64,000 nt of DNA, taken from JANPPS01 sp965246925 (GTDB lineage: Bacteria; Pseudomonadota; Alphaproteobacteria; Acetobacterales; Acetobacteraceae). The translations under genes and the position numbers were made by a program. The notes beneath the pieces are model-generated. The model searched no databases and was not told the DNA's origin. It saw only the letters and a list, made by a program, of their open reading frames with translations. The stretch covers positions 2,046,001 to 2,110,000 of the forward strand of contig OZ251994.1 of NCBI GenBank assembly GCA_965246925.1, read 5' to 3'. Numbering within the stretch: the stretch's first letter is position 1; every line of letters begins with the position of its first letter. This document shows, piece by piece, positions 16,375 through 24,219 of this stretch.

Positions 16375-17091
16375 CTATCGCTTACGCTTCCCGATCCGCC
16401 GGACCGTGCCAAAGCCCACCAACGCCACTCCCACCATAACCGCCGAGGCCGGCTCATCCACCGGTGTTCCGCTAAACACACCCGGCGCCGGCAGGCTACC
16501 AATCACATGGTAGTCCGAGACGAACGCGCCCGCGCTGCCGAAAACCACCTGATCAAACGTTCCCGTCAAATCCTGAAAACCAACGAAGCTTGCATGGCCA
16601 AACTGATCGATCAGCGGCCCGCCCCCCAGGATGTCGGCCCCGCTCACGGCCATCACCGTCTGCCCGGCATTCAGAAACGAGATCAGCGTGCCGGGACTGA
16701 TCGACGACACGTCGAGACCAAAGAAGTCGATATCAGGCACGTCAGGCCCATGCGCGATCGTCAGCGTGAACAGCGTGCCGGACGGTCCTGCCGCGATCGA
16801 CTGACCAGCATGAGCCGGGCCGGGCAAGGGCTGGATGCTAAAATTTCCGGAGTACACGCCAAGAACGGACCCGCTGGTGCCGAAGTCGGTCATGAAACTG
16901 TCGCCACCCGGCCGGCTACCAAAACCCTCAAGCGCGGCGAACCCCGCCCCCATCAACGGAAACACCGGCGGCAGCGTGATCGAAGCGCTCGCGTTGTCGT
17001 AGTATCGCGTCACAAGAACGTCGGCCCGGGCCGGGCCCATCCAGCCCAGCAATGACATCGCCAGGCAAAAAACTATCGTGCGTGTGGTCAC
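16375..17091 (-). CDS. PEP-CTERM-type exported protein
   Basis: A 238-residue secreted protein: signal peptide (IVFCLAMSLLGWMGPARA), a beta-rich extracellular part, and a C-terminal sorting signal of form DEPAS, hydrophobic stretch, then VRRIGKRKR. The usual tripeptide PEP is replaced by DEP (VDEPAS), but the hydrophobic and arginine parts remain. Such proteins are anchored and then processed by an exosortase; none is in this window. A second PEP-CTERM protein lies at 49.6-50.8 kb. The role is unknown, generally linked to exopolysaccharide or biofilm. Confidence 0.85.
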   Translation of the reverse strand: MTTRTIVFCLAMSLLGWMGPARADVLVTRYYDNASASITLPPVFPLMGAGFAALEGFGSRPGGDSFMTDFGTSGSVLGVYSGNFSIQPLPGPAHAGQSIAAGPSGTLFTLTIAHGPDVPDIDFFGLDVSSISPGTLISFLNAGQTVMAVSGADILGGGPLIDQFGHASFVGFQDLTGTFDQVVFGSAGAFVSDYHVIGSLPAPGVFSGTPVDEPASAVMVGVALVGFGTVRRIGKRKR

Positions 17092-17177
17092 TGGTATCCC
17101 CTCTCAGTGTGCTACGGGCATTAAAGCTGAAAAGGGTTAACAAATGATGAACCGGCAGAACATTTTGACAAGGGCCG

Positions 17178-17696
17178 TTAAAGCAGGATGAGCCCTTGCC
17201 GGAGCCCCTTCGCCACCGCCTCCGCCCGGCTCGCCACACCAAGCTTGGCAAAAACCGCCTCCAGGTGGAATTTCACCGTATGCGCGCTGATGCCCAGCGC
17301 CCGCGCCACCGATTTGTTACTCATACCGTCGGCCAGGCACCGCAGAATCTCCATCTCCCGCGGTGTCAGCAAGGCACGGGCTGGCTCGGCCGGTCCGAAC
17401 CCGGACGGATCCTCCAAGCTGACCCGCAATCCAACCCGCACCGCCCGCAACGCAGCGTCCAGCTGTGCCGGCGTCAAGCTCGGCGGCATACCGCCCCGGC
17501 CCATTCGCAACACCGGCATGCCCTCCCGCACCGGCGCCGCTTCGTCCGTCAGCACGATCTCGGCCTCCTCATCGTCGGCCAGGCTATGCCCGGCCAGCGC
17601 CACCCGCGCCGCTAAATCCGCATGCCGGACCGGGTCCGACGCCGCGACCGCCACACGCAGGCCAATGACGGCCTCCAGCAGCAAGGGCGCCCTCAT
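17178..17696 (-). CDS. LuxR-family response-regulator-like transcription factor
   Basis: A 172-residue protein. The C-terminal third is a clear LuxR helix-turn-helix: LLTPREMEILRCLADGMSNK and SVARALGISAHTVKFHLEAV, then FAKLGVASRAEAV. The N-terminal hundred residues resemble a shortened receiver domain, but no reliable phosphoacceptor aspartate and lysine set is seen, so it may respond to something other than phosphorylation. Its ATG overlaps the stop of the upstream PDZ pseudoprotease (ATGA), implying joint expression and perhaps direct partnership. Confidence 0.85.
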   Translation of the reverse strand: MRAPLLLEAVIGLRVAVAASDPVRHADLAARVALAGHSLADDEEAEIVLTDEAAPVREGMPVLRMGRGGMPPSLTPAQLDAALRAVRVGLRVSLEDPSGFGPAEPARALLTPREMEILRCLADGMSNKSVARALGISAHTVKFHLEAVFAKLGVASRAEAVAKGLRQGLILL

Positions 17697-18547
17697 GCCC
17701 GCGCTCCCACCGTTGCAAGTAGGTCCGTCACCACCCCAGCGCGCAACAAGCGCAACGCCACGGTCGCCCCCACCGCCCGCCCGGCCAGCGCCCGCGCCAC
17801 CGCGCGCGGATGCGACGCGGCCTCCCCGTCCAGCTGCAGCAGGATATCGCCGGGCAGCACGCCGGCCGCCTCTGCCGGGCCGCCGGGCGCGAGGCTTACG
17901 ATCATCAGCCCCATCTCCCGCCCGGCCGCCGCCTGCAGCGCCGCGGGGATCGCCACCGGCTGCAGCCCGATGCCGAGCCAGCCGCGCTCCGCCTTGCCAT
18001 GCTCCAGCAGCGGCCCGATCACCCGCGCCAGCGTCTGCGCCGGGATCACCAGCGCGCGGCGCCGGGGACCCAGGGTGGACATGCCCAGCATCCCATCGGC
18101 GCCCAGCACCGGCCCGCCCTCATCGGACGGCATCATGCGTCCATCGAGCCGGATCAGCTGATCGATCCGGCCCCCCGCCATGCTGTCCCACGCCGGTCCG
18201 ACCCGGTGCACCATCGCCAGCCGCGCGGTGGGTGACCCGTCATCGGCCGCGCCCACGATGACCGCCATGCCGCCCACCGCGGCGGTGCCGGGCTGGGGTA
18301 GCGCGGGTGCTGCGAGATCGAGCCGGAACAGCGCGATGTTGGTGCTGGGGTCCCGCGCCGCTTGCTGTGCCGTCACGTGCCGGCCACCGGGCAGGATGGC
18401 GGGCGCGTCCTCGTCCGGCAGGCCCTCGCATGACGTGAGCATCACGCCCGGCTGCCACACCAGGCCGGTCCGCTGCTGCCGCGTGCCGGGGTGCAGGCAC
18501 ACCAGCGCGCCGGCGATGTGGGCGATTTCAGATGCGAAGCCGGTCAT
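17693..18547 (-). CDS. Trypsin-like pseudoprotease with PDZ domain
   Basis: A 284-residue HtrA-shaped protein: a chymotrypsin-fold domain (about 1-185) followed by a PDZ domain (GWLGIGLQP, IVSLAPGGPAEAAGVLPGD, ILLQLDGEAASHPRAVARAL). All three catalytic positions appear lost: the usual TNAH is LTSCE (His to Glu, residue 41), the usual TDLA is TNIA (Asp to Asn, residue 70) and the usual GDSGGP is SDEGGP (Ser to Glu, residue 143). No signal peptide is visible, so it is probably cytoplasmic. ATG 18547 follows GGAGGG by 7 bases; longer versions of the frame are discarded. A binding or sensing role with the overlapping LuxR regulator is plausible. Confidence 0.85.
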   Translation of the reverse strand: MTGFASEIAHIAGALVCLHPGTRQQRTGLVWQPGVMLTSCEGLPDEDAPAILPGGRHVTAQQAARDPSTNIALFRLDLAAPALPQPGTAAVGGMAVIVGAADDGSPTARLAMVHRVGPAWDSMAGGRIDQLIRLDGRMMPSDEGGPVLGADGMLGMSTLGPRRRALVIPAQTLARVIGPLLEHGKAERGWLGIGLQPVAIPAALQAAAGREMGLMIVSLAPGGPAEAAGVLPGDILLQLDGEAASHPRAVARALAGRAVGATVALRLLRAGVVTDLLATVGARA

Positions 18548-18615
18548 GTCAGTTCCCTCCAAACCGCAATATGGGGCGCCGCCGCGCCCGGCCGCTATCG
18601 GACGGATGGGGAGGT

Positions 18616-19776
18616 TCAGTGTAGGCCCAAGCCGCGGACGATCCCCGGGATTTTGCCGCGTAGGCCGAAGAAGCCTCGCCCGGCATGGGGCCACGCCGCC
18701 GCGTCCCACGGCCGCCGCACCATGGCGCCATGCCCGGCCAGCATGTCGCGTGCCGGGCCCACCGGGGCATACGGCAGCACGACCGGCCCCGCCGCCCACG
18801 TCTGGCCCGCGTCATCCAGACGCTGCGCCGGGACGCCGAAATGCTGCGCCGCGCGGGCCAGCGCGTCATCTAGCGCGGCGCCGGCGAACGCCTGCACCGG
18901 CGCGCTGACCGCGTCCGTGATCGCCGGATGCGTCAGCACGCCAGCCACGCCCCGCACGGTGCATCCCTCGAGCGGCAGCAATTCCGGGCACAAATCCTCG
19001 TCATGCAGCATTAGCCACACGTCACCCTGGGGCGCGGCCGGCTCCGGCAGGCGGACCGTGGGGGTGGGCGCGTCCTCCACGAGCGGGTCCGGCGCCTCGT
19101 TCAGCTCGCCCACCGGGTTGAACCGTCCGCCGGTGTAGCGGGCGATGTTCTCGGCCCGCGCCACGTAGTGCTTGCCCGGCGTATGCAGGCCCGCGACCCA
19201 GCGCCAGGACAGCGTATTGCTGGCCGCATCGCCGTCCAGCAGGTGCCGTAGGAACAGCGCCGCCCCCAGTTCCCACGGCAGGCGCAGGGTGAAGATCCAG
19301 ATGCTGGCGAACCACATCCTGGTATGATTGTGCAGCCAGTTGCCGGCCACCAGCTCCTGCGCCCAGGCGTCAAAGCAGGCGATGCCTGTCTGCCCGGCAC
19401 ACGCCGCCTCGTATTGGCGCCGGAGGCCGCTTTCGGTCGCGAGCCGGTTTCGAGCCTGCGTCAGGCCCTGCCGGTAGCGGTCCCACACCGCCGGATGCGC
19501 CTCGAGCCAGCCTTTGAAGTAGGTGCGCCAGAACACTTCCTGAATATACTTTTCGGCCGCCGGGCCATGATGGTGCTCCGCGTGCTGCACCACCTCCTGT
19601 TCCAGGATCAGCCGGTGGCGCAGCCAGGGTGACAGCAGGCTGGCCCCCTGCGCCTCCTCCGGGCCGTAATCGGTGTTGCGCGTGCTGGCATACGCGCGGC
19701 CGAGGCCTTGGCTGATGGTGTTCAGCCGGTCGAGCCCGGCGGCGCGGGTGGGGGTGAAATGTCGCGTTTCGTGCAT
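18616..19776 (-). CDS. Photolyase/cryptochrome FAD-binding-domain protein
   Basis: A 386-residue protein whose N-terminal 240 or so residues match the C-terminal FAD/DNA-binding domain of photolyases: LSPWLRHRLILEQEVV, QEVFWRTYFKGWLE, NWLHNHTRMWFASIWIFTLR, LPWELGAALFLRHLLDGDAA and NTLSWRWVAGLHTPGKHYVA. The N-terminal antenna-binding domain that normally precedes this is missing. Instead, about 140 residues follow it (DVWLMLHDEDLCPE, VRGVAGVLTHPAITDAV) that look alpha/beta-like. FAD binding is likely; photorepair, blue-light sensing or another role is undetermined. ATG 19776 is preferred to an upstream start 54 bases earlier because FAD-domain homology begins soon after it. Confidence 0.8.
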   Translation of the reverse strand: MHETRHFTPTRAAGLDRLNTISQGLGRAYASTRNTDYGPEEAQGASLLSPWLRHRLILEQEVVQHAEHHHGPAAEKYIQEVFWRTYFKGWLEAHPAVWDRYRQGLTQARNRLATESGLRRQYEAACAGQTGIACFDAWAQELVAGNWLHNHTRMWFASIWIFTLRLPWELGAALFLRHLLDGDAASNTLSWRWVAGLHTPGKHYVARAENIARYTGGRFNPVGELNEAPDPLVEDAPTPTVRLPEPAAPQGDVWLMLHDEDLCPELLPLEGCTVRGVAGVLTHPAITDAVSAPVQAFAGAALDDALARAAQHFGVPAQRLDDAGQTWAAGPVVLPYAPVGPARDMLAGHGAMVRRPWDAAAWPHAGRGFFGLRGKIPGIVRGLGLH

Positions 19777-19862
19777 CGTGCCTAGATCGGGCCTGGCTTC
19801 GAGATGGCAAGCCCGCGCGTCCTGTGGCATGGCTTGCGCCGAACGATCCCACGGGGAATACC

Positions 19863-20324
19863 ATGCGCGCCTTGCTGTTCTGCCTGTTGATGACCGGTCC
19901 GGCCCTGGCGGCGGCGGACGACCCGGCGCGCGTCGGCGACGTCAGCACGACGTTCCGCATCGTCGGGCGCAACGACAAGATCGTGGTGGACCGCTATGAC
20001 GACCCGAAGGTCGGCGGCGCGAGCTGCTACGTGTCCCGCGCCGAAACCGGCGGCATCGCCGGCACGATCGGCCTCGCGACCGATCCGAGCCGCTTCAGCA
20101 TCGCCTGCCGCGCCACCGGCCCGATCACGCTGCCGGACAAGGTGCCCGCCAACGAAGTCGTGTTCGGCGCCTCGGCCAACTGGCTGTTCAAGGAAATCCG
20201 CGTCAGCCGCATGTGGGACGCGCAGAAGCGGGTGCTGGTCTATCTGGTCTGGTCCACCCAGGCGCTGAGCAAGGGCGGCTCCCCCTACAACAGCGTGAGC
20301 GTGATCCCGGTCGGCATGCCCTAA
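19863..20324 (+). CDS. creA: CreA family protein
   Basis: A 153-residue periplasmic protein with signal peptide (RALLFCLLMTGPALAAAD) and the CreA core: FRIVGRNDKIVVDRYDDPKV, GGASCYVSRAETGGIAGTIG, DPSRFSIACRATGPI and a C-terminal VYLVWSTQALSKGGSPYNSV. CreA proteins are widespread but without defined biochemical role. ATG 19863 is preceded by GGGGAA. It ends convergently with the ABC-F gene, sharing bases of the stop codons. Confidence 0.92.
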   Translation: MRALLFCLLMTGPALAAADDPARVGDVSTTFRIVGRNDKIVVDRYDDPKVGGASCYVSRAETGGIAGTIGLATDPSRFSIACRATGPITLPDKVPANEVVFGASANWLFKEIRVSRMWDAQKRVLVYLVWSTQALSKGGSPYNSVSVIPVGMP

Positions 20325-22183
20325 ACGGCCGCCTCCAGCGCCGCCTCGGCCTCCATCCATGCCGTTTCCGCCGCGTCCAGGTCGCGGCCCAGCGCGGCCA
20401 GGCGTAGCTGCAGTTCGGTGATCTCGTTGGGCTTACCGGCGGTGTAGAGGGCCGGGTCGGCGAGGCGGGTCTCGATCTTGGCGCGCTCCGCCTCGATCTT
20501 GGCGATGCGGGCCTCGGCGTCGCGGGCCTGGCGGCGGAGCGGGGCCAGGTGGACGCGAGCCTCGGCGCGCTCACGCCGGTCGTCGCGGCGGGTCGGTGTG
20601 GCCTCGGCGCGGGCCGGGCGGGCGCGTTCCACCAGCAAGGCGCGGTAATCGTCCATGTCGCCGTCATAGGGCCGCACCGTGCCGTCACCCACCAGCCATA
20701 GCCGGTCCGCCACGAGCTCCACCAAATGCGGGTCATGCGTGATCAGCAGCACCGCGCCCCGGTACTCCGCCAGCGCCCGGACCAGCGCCTCCCGCGCGTC
20801 GATGTCTAGGTGGTTCGTGGGCTCGTCCAGGATCAGCAATCCCGGTGCGTCCCGTGTCGCGAGGGCCAGCAGCAGCCGGGCTTTTTCCCCGCCGGATAGG
20901 CTGCCGACCTTCGTCTCCGCCCGATCCGCGTCCAGGCCGAACCGCGCCAGCTGCCCCCGCACCACCGGCGGTACCGCGGCCGGCAAGGCGCGCGCCATGT
21001 GATCGACCGGCGTGTCCGTCAGCACCAGTTCGTCCGTCTGATGCTGCGCGAAATAGCCGACCTTCAGCTTCGGGCTCCGCCTCGTCTCACCCCGCATGGG
21101 CGTGAGCCGCCCGGCCAGGAGCTTCGCCAGCGTGCTCTTGCCGTTGCCGTTGGCGCCCAGCAGCGCGATTCGGTCCTCGGCATCGATGCTGAGGCTGAGC
21201 CCGCTCAGCACCGGCTGCCCGTAGCCGATCGTGACGCGGTCCAGCACCAGGATGGGCGGTGCCAGGCGCAGGGGCTCCGGAAAGCTGAACCGGGTCGGCG
21301 CGGCCTCCACGACCGTGTCCAGCACCGGCAGCCTCTCCAGCGCCTTGATCCGCGCCTGCGCCTGCCTGGCCTTGGTGGCCTGGGCGCGGAAGCGGTCCAC
21401 GAAGGCCTGCATATGCGCGCGCTGGGCGGCGATGCGCTCGGCCGCCCGGCCCTGCTGCATCGCGTGCTCGGTCCGGATGCGCACGAACTCGTCATACCCG
21501 CCCGGCGTCAGACTGAGCTTGCGCTGGTCCAGATGCGCGATCGCCTGCACGGCCCGGTCCAGCAAGCCGCGATCATGGCTCACGATCAGGCACGCCCCCG
21601 GAAACCGCGCGAGCCACGTCTCGAGCCACAGAGTCGCCTCGAGGTCGAGGTGGTTGGTCGGCTCGTCCAGCAGCAGCAGGTCCGGCGCGGCGAATAGCGC
21701 GGCCGCCAGCGCCACCCGCATGCGCCAGCCGCCGGAGAAGCTGTCGACAGGACGCGCCTGCTTGTCAGGGTCGAACCCCAGCCCGGCCAGGATGGTGGCC
21801 GCGCGCGCCGGGGCGGAATCGGCCTGGATGGTGCGAAGCCGCTCGTGCATTTCGGCCAACCGCACCGGGTCATGCTCGGTTGCGGCCCCGGCCAGCAGAG
21901 CCGTCCGCTCCGTGTCCGCGGCCAGCACCGTGTCCAGCAGGGATTGCGGGCCGGACGGCGCCTCCTGCCGGACCTGCGCCATCCGCGCGCGGGCGGACAG
22001 GTGGATGTCCCCGCCATCCAGCGGCAGTTCCCCCGCGATCGCCTTCAGCAGCGTGCTCTTTCCCGCACCGTTCCGCCCTACCAGCCCGATGCGCCGCCCC
22101 GGATCGATCCGCAGATCGGCGCCGTCCAGCAGCACCCGCCCGGCCATGCGCAGCGTCACGTGATCGATGGTCAACAGCGACAT
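20321..22183 (-). CDS. ABC-F family ATPase
   Basis: A soluble, tandem-ATPase protein of about 620 residues without membrane segments. NBD1 has GRNGAGKSTLLKAIAGELP, FSGGWRMRVALAAALF and LLLDEPTNHLDLEA; NBD2 has GANGNGKSTLAKLLAGRL, LSGGEKARLLLALAT and ILDEPTNHLDIDA. The inter-domain linker is charged and the C-terminus (about residues 520-620) is a predicted coiled coil. ABC-F proteins act on ribosomes; this form resembles the YheS/Uup group. ATG 22183 starts exactly at the first domain. It diverges from ndk. Confidence 0.93.
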   Translation of the reverse strand: MSLLTIDHVTLRMAGRVLLDGADLRIDPGRRIGLVGRNGAGKSTLLKAIAGELPLDGGDIHLSARARMAQVRQEAPSGPQSLLDTVLAADTERTALLAGAATEHDPVRLAEMHERLRTIQADSAPARAATILAGLGFDPDKQARPVDSFSGGWRMRVALAAALFAAPDLLLLDEPTNHLDLEATLWLETWLARFPGACLIVSHDRGLLDRAVQAIAHLDQRKLSLTPGGYDEFVRIRTEHAMQQGRAAERIAAQRAHMQAFVDRFRAQATKARQAQARIKALERLPVLDTVVEAAPTRFSFPEPLRLAPPILVLDRVTIGYGQPVLSGLSLSIDAEDRIALLGANGNGKSTLAKLLAGRLTPMRGETRRSPKLKVGYFAQHQTDELVLTDTPVDHMARALPAAVPPVVRGQLARFGLDADRAETKVGSLSGGEKARLLLALATRDAPGLLILDEPTNHLDIDAREALVRALAEYRGAVLLITHDPHLVELVADRLWLVGDGTVRPYDGDMDDYRALLVERARPARAEATPTRRDDRRERAEARVHLAPLRRQARDAEARIAKIEAERAKIETRLADPALYTAGKPNEITELQLRLAALGRDLDAAETAWMEAEAALEAAV

Positions 22184-22265
22184 ATCACCCATGTAGCCGC
22201 AGGCTGCGCCTTGCCCAAGCCCCACCCATGCCCTAAACGCGCGCCCAGCAGATTAGGAAGTCACG

Positions 22266-22688
22266 ATGGCCATCGAACGCACGCTCAGCATTCTGAAACC
22301 CGACGCCACGCGCCGTAACCTCACCGGCAAGATCAACGCCGTGTTCGAGGAGGCCGGGCTCCGCATCGTGGCGCAGAAGCGGGTGCATCTGAGCCAGGCG
22401 CAGGCGGAGACGTTCTATGCCGCCCATAAGGAGCGCGGGTTCTTCGCCGGCATGATCGCCACCATGATCTCCGGCCCCGTCGTGCTCCAGGTGCTGGAGG
22501 GCGAGGACGCGATCCTGCATCACCGCAAGGTCATGGGCGCCACCAACCCCGCCAATGCCGAGCCCGGCACCGTCCGCAAGCTGTATGCCGAGAACATCGA
22601 GGCTAATAGCGTGCACGGCTCCGACAGTTCGGAAGCCGCCGCCCACGAGATCGGCTACTTCTTCGCCGGGACGGAGATTGTAGGCTGA
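22266..22688 (+). CDS. ndk: Nucleoside diphosphate kinase
   Basis: Equilibrates nucleoside di- and triphosphates through a phosphohistidine. The 140-residue sequence is canonical: ERTLSILKPDATRRNLTGKI, ISGPVVLQVLEGEDAI, MGATNPANAEPGTVRKLYA and the active-site NSVHGSDS. AGGAAG lies 7 bases before ATG. Its TGA overlaps the likely CTG start of the next gene. Confidence 0.98.
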   Translation: MAIERTLSILKPDATRRNLTGKINAVFEEAGLRIVAQKRVHLSQAQAETFYAAHKERGFFAGMIATMISGPVVLQVLEGEDAILHHRKVMGATNPANAEPGTVRKLYAENIEANSVHGSDSSEAAAHEIGYFFAGTEIVG

Positions 22689-23068
22689 AGCGCGCCGCAA
22701 TCCTGGTCACGCTCCTGCTCGCCAGCTGTGGTGATCCGGAGCGGATCGTGCTGAACCCGCCGCCCGGGCCGCCTGCCGGGGTGGACGGGCGCTACCGCGG
22801 CACGGTGCGCCTGGTGCGCGCCTCGTTCGCGGGATGCAGCAAGAGCAACCCCCGCGTGCTACAGGTGACCAACGGGGTCATCAGCCTCGGCTACACGCCC
22901 GCCCCCCGGCAGCGCGCGACGCTCACCACCACGATCGAGGGTGACGGCGGGATCCACGCCAGCGACGGCGTGGGCACGATCGAAGGGCAGGCCAAGGAAG
23001 GCCGGCTCGAATTCACCATCGCCAGCAGCCTTTGCGAACACCGCTGGACCATGACACGCGTCAACTAG
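22685..23068 (+). CDS. Putative lipoprotein with CTG start
   Basis: The first standard start (GTG 22748) would give a truncated 106-residue protein with no export signal. Reading the same frame upstream gives L/M-K-R-A-A-I-L-V-T-L-L-L-A-S-C, a textbook lipoprotein signal with lipobox LASC, beginning at CTG 22685, which overlaps the ndk stop (CTGA) and lies 8 bases after CGGAG. No ATG, GTG or TTG exists between. The mature part is about 110 residues with two further cysteines and beta-rich character (GRYRGTVRLVRASFAGC, LTTTIEGDGG, HRWTMTRVN). Function unknown. The start is inferred from signal peptide, ribosome-binding site and overlap. Confidence 0.75.
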   Translation: MKRAAILVTLLLASCGDPERIVLNPPPGPPAGVDGRYRGTVRLVRASFAGCSKSNPRVLQVTNGVISLGYTPAPRQRATLTTTIEGDGGIHASDGVGTIEGQAKEGRLEFTIASSLCEHRWTMTRVN

Positions 23069-23079
23069 GGAGCATCACC

Positions 23080-23970
23080 ATGATCGCACGCCGCACGCTT
23101 CTGGCCGCCGCCGCCCTAACGCCTTTTGCAGTCAGGGCGCAGCCGGCCGAGGGCATCTTGGTCGGCAGCTTCGCCGTGTTCCCGCTGGTGGACGGCATTT
23201 TCCCGCTCAGCCTGGACATGATCCCCGGTGCCAAGAACCCAGAAGGGGAGGCGCTGCTCGCCGCCGGCGGGCGCCCGGCCATGGGACCCGACCCGCTACC
23301 GGTCAAGGGCTACCTGGTGCGGCACGGCACGGAGGTCACGTTGATCGACGCGGGCGGCGGCGGGCTGCTGGGCCCAGGGCTCGGCCATTTGCCGGACCTG
23401 CTGGAAACCTTGGGTGTGCCGACGGTCGCGGTGACGCGCATCATCTCGACCCATCTGCACGCGGACCACGTGGGCGGCCTGCTGACCTCCGGCGGTGGCG
23501 CGCGGTTCCCGCAGGCGGAGCTGATCGTTCAAGAGACGGAAGCGCAATACTGGACCGATGACGGCATGCGCAGCCGCGCCGCCCCGGGAATGGACGACTT
23601 CTTCACCGCCGCCCGCACCGCTCTGACGGCCTATAAGGGCCGCACCCGCCTCGTTTCTGGCCCTGCCGAGTTGGCACCGGGCATGACGGCGATGCCGTTC
23701 CCCGGCCACACGCCGGGCCACATGGGCGTGCTGCTGACGGACGGCACGGCGCGCATGCTGGTCTGGGGCGACATCATCCACTCGACCGCCTTACAACTCC
23801 CGCACCCGGCTTGGACGGTCGTGTTCGACGTGGACCCGGCGTTGGCAGCGTCCACGCGTGCCCGCGTGCTAGACATGACGGCATCCGACGGGATCCAGGT
23901 CGCCGGCATGCACATGGCGCAACAGGGCCGCATCGAACGGCACGGCACGGGGTATGCGCTGGTCGGGTGA
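23080..23970 (+). CDS. Exported MBL-fold metallohydrolase
   Basis: A 296-residue metallo-beta-lactamase-fold hydrolase with signal peptide (MIARRTLLAAAALTPFAVRA). The zinc motif is STHLHADHVGG, followed by later ligands in FPGHTPGHMG and VWGDIIHS. Overall order fits the lactonase/quorum-quenching-like branch of periplasmic MBL proteins, but substrate cannot be told. ATG 23080 follows AGGGAGC. The stop codon lies inside the first unit of a 15-bp tandem repeat. Confidence 0.9.
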   Translation: MIARRTLLAAAALTPFAVRAQPAEGILVGSFAVFPLVDGIFPLSLDMIPGAKNPEGEALLAAGGRPAMGPDPLPVKGYLVRHGTEVTLIDAGGGGLLGPGLGHLPDLLETLGVPTVAVTRIISTHLHADHVGGLLTSGGGARFPQAELIVQETEAQYWTDDGMRSRAAPGMDDFFTAARTALTAYKGRTRLVSGPAELAPGMTAMPFPGHTPGHMGVLLTDGTARMLVWGDIIHSTALQLPHPAWTVVFDVDPALAASTRARVLDMTASDGIQVAGMHMAQQGRIERHGTGYALVG

Positions 23971-24036
23971 TCTGCGGTCGGGTGATCTGCGGTCGGGTGA
24001 TCTGCTATCGGATGATCTGCTGTCGGGTGATCTGCG
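23962..24036. repeat. Five tandem copies of a 15-bp unit
   Basis: Five consecutive copies of GTCGGGTGATCTGCG, with changes mainly in the fourth (ATCGGATGATCTGCT). Since 15 is a multiple of 3, each unit repeats the terminal V-G-stop of the MBL protein in the same frame, giving five in-frame stops. It lies at the border of the AT-rich toxin island and is probably a slippage product. Confidence 0.9.
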
Positions 24037-24059
24037 AAGTAGAATGGTTGGTTCCATCG

Positions 24060-24098
24060 CTCCTCCTCTCTCTTCAAGAGGGGGGCGGGGCGAGGGAC
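24060..24098. repeat. Diverged dispersed palindrome (REP-like), copy 2
   Basis: CTCCTCTCTCTTCAAGAGGGG followed by GGCGGGGCGAGGGA has the same layout as the elements at 12679 and 38454 but with several changes. It sits between the MBL gene and the 3' end of the immunity-like gene. The remaining sequence to 24219 shows no ORF I can support. Confidence 0.5.
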
Positions 24099-24219
24099 CC
24101 AGCGGAGCAGTCTTCACCCCGCAATTCCGACCGTACCGAAGCACGGCACTGACTTTGGCCATTGATACCACGCGCCACAGGTCCTTAGTCTCCGCCAACG
24201 GACGTGCCGGCCTGTCGAA

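Noticed and set aside
23962..24036. CRISPR-like repeat array
   Set aside because: The 15-bp units are contiguous without spacers.
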